Shown piece after piece: positions 63,992 to 64,000 of a DNA stretch of 64,000 nt; within the stretch, counting starts at the first letter, position 1, and every line of letters begins with the position of its first letter. Location of the stretch: NCBI GenBank assembly GCA_963740065.1, contig CAVUCS010000004.1, forward strand, positions 533,834 to 597,833. The letters run 5' to 3'. Source of the DNA: DASVDE01 sp963740065 (GTDB lineage Bacteria; Actinomycetota; Thermoleophilia; Solirubrobacterales; 70-9). A model generated the notes under the pieces. It made no database searches. It saw only the letters and a program-made list of their open reading frames with translations, and was not told the origin of the DNA. A program made the position numbers and the translations under genes.

Positions 63992-64000
63992 GGGCCGTTT

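Overview
The window is about two-thirds G+C and carries the core ribosomal protein and RNA polymerase clusters of a bacterium. Four-cysteine S4, zinc-binding S14, L33 and L36, frequent GTG starts, and secreted proteins of the 'NGSVRTVDLRNNAVKS' type point to Actinomycetota, most likely class Thermoleophilia (Solirubrobacterales/Gaiellales). That placement is inferred from protein style; no 16S gene is present.

Layout. 1-13 kb holds an acyl-CoA synthetase, a patatin phospholipase, a PBP4-type D,D-carboxypeptidase, ligA and surE. It also holds a minus-strand operon for iron uptake (lipoprotein, FTR1/EfeU permease, hydantoinase-like protein, small membrane protein), and truA. 13-16 kb is the alpha operon (rpmJ-rpsM-rpsK-rpsD-rpoA-rplQ). 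16-19.5 kb is an interruption: a DUF4258/DUF2283 toxin-antitoxin-like pair and a penicillin-acylase-type hydrolase. 19.5-35.9 kb is fusA-tuf-S10-spc-secY-adk-map on the minus strand. rpsL-rpsG lie divergently on the plus strand (36.9-37.8 kb). 38-46.5 kb carries an FMO-type monooxygenase, secreted propeller proteins and a large LuxR ATPase regulator. 46.7-58 kb is rpoC-rpoB-rplL-rplJ-rplA-rplK-nusG-secE-rpmG. 58-64 kb holds a degraded toxin-antitoxin locus and several frameshifted exported proteins.

The most interesting signal is a set of long intergenic stem-loop elements placed 0-17 nt after stop codons. Three families (A, B, C) have two copies each: the inner core is conserved and shows compensatory base changes, while the 22-31 bp outer arms are nearly perfect palindromes whose sequence differs from locus to locus. 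A short hairpin family (E) has three copies, and two further elements (D, F) are single. None has a clear U-tract and no transposase is nearby. They may be an undescribed class of mRNA 3'-end or terminator element, or a non-autonomous repeat whose arms are continually re-matched.

Other themes: long charged disordered extensions on S17, L22, L5, S5, L10 and SecE; an iron-type operator with four TTAGG half-sites; breaks in the usual str and spc/alpha gene order, with infA absent; and single-base frameshifts concentrated in accessory genes while about 36 kb of ribosomal and polymerase genes are clean.
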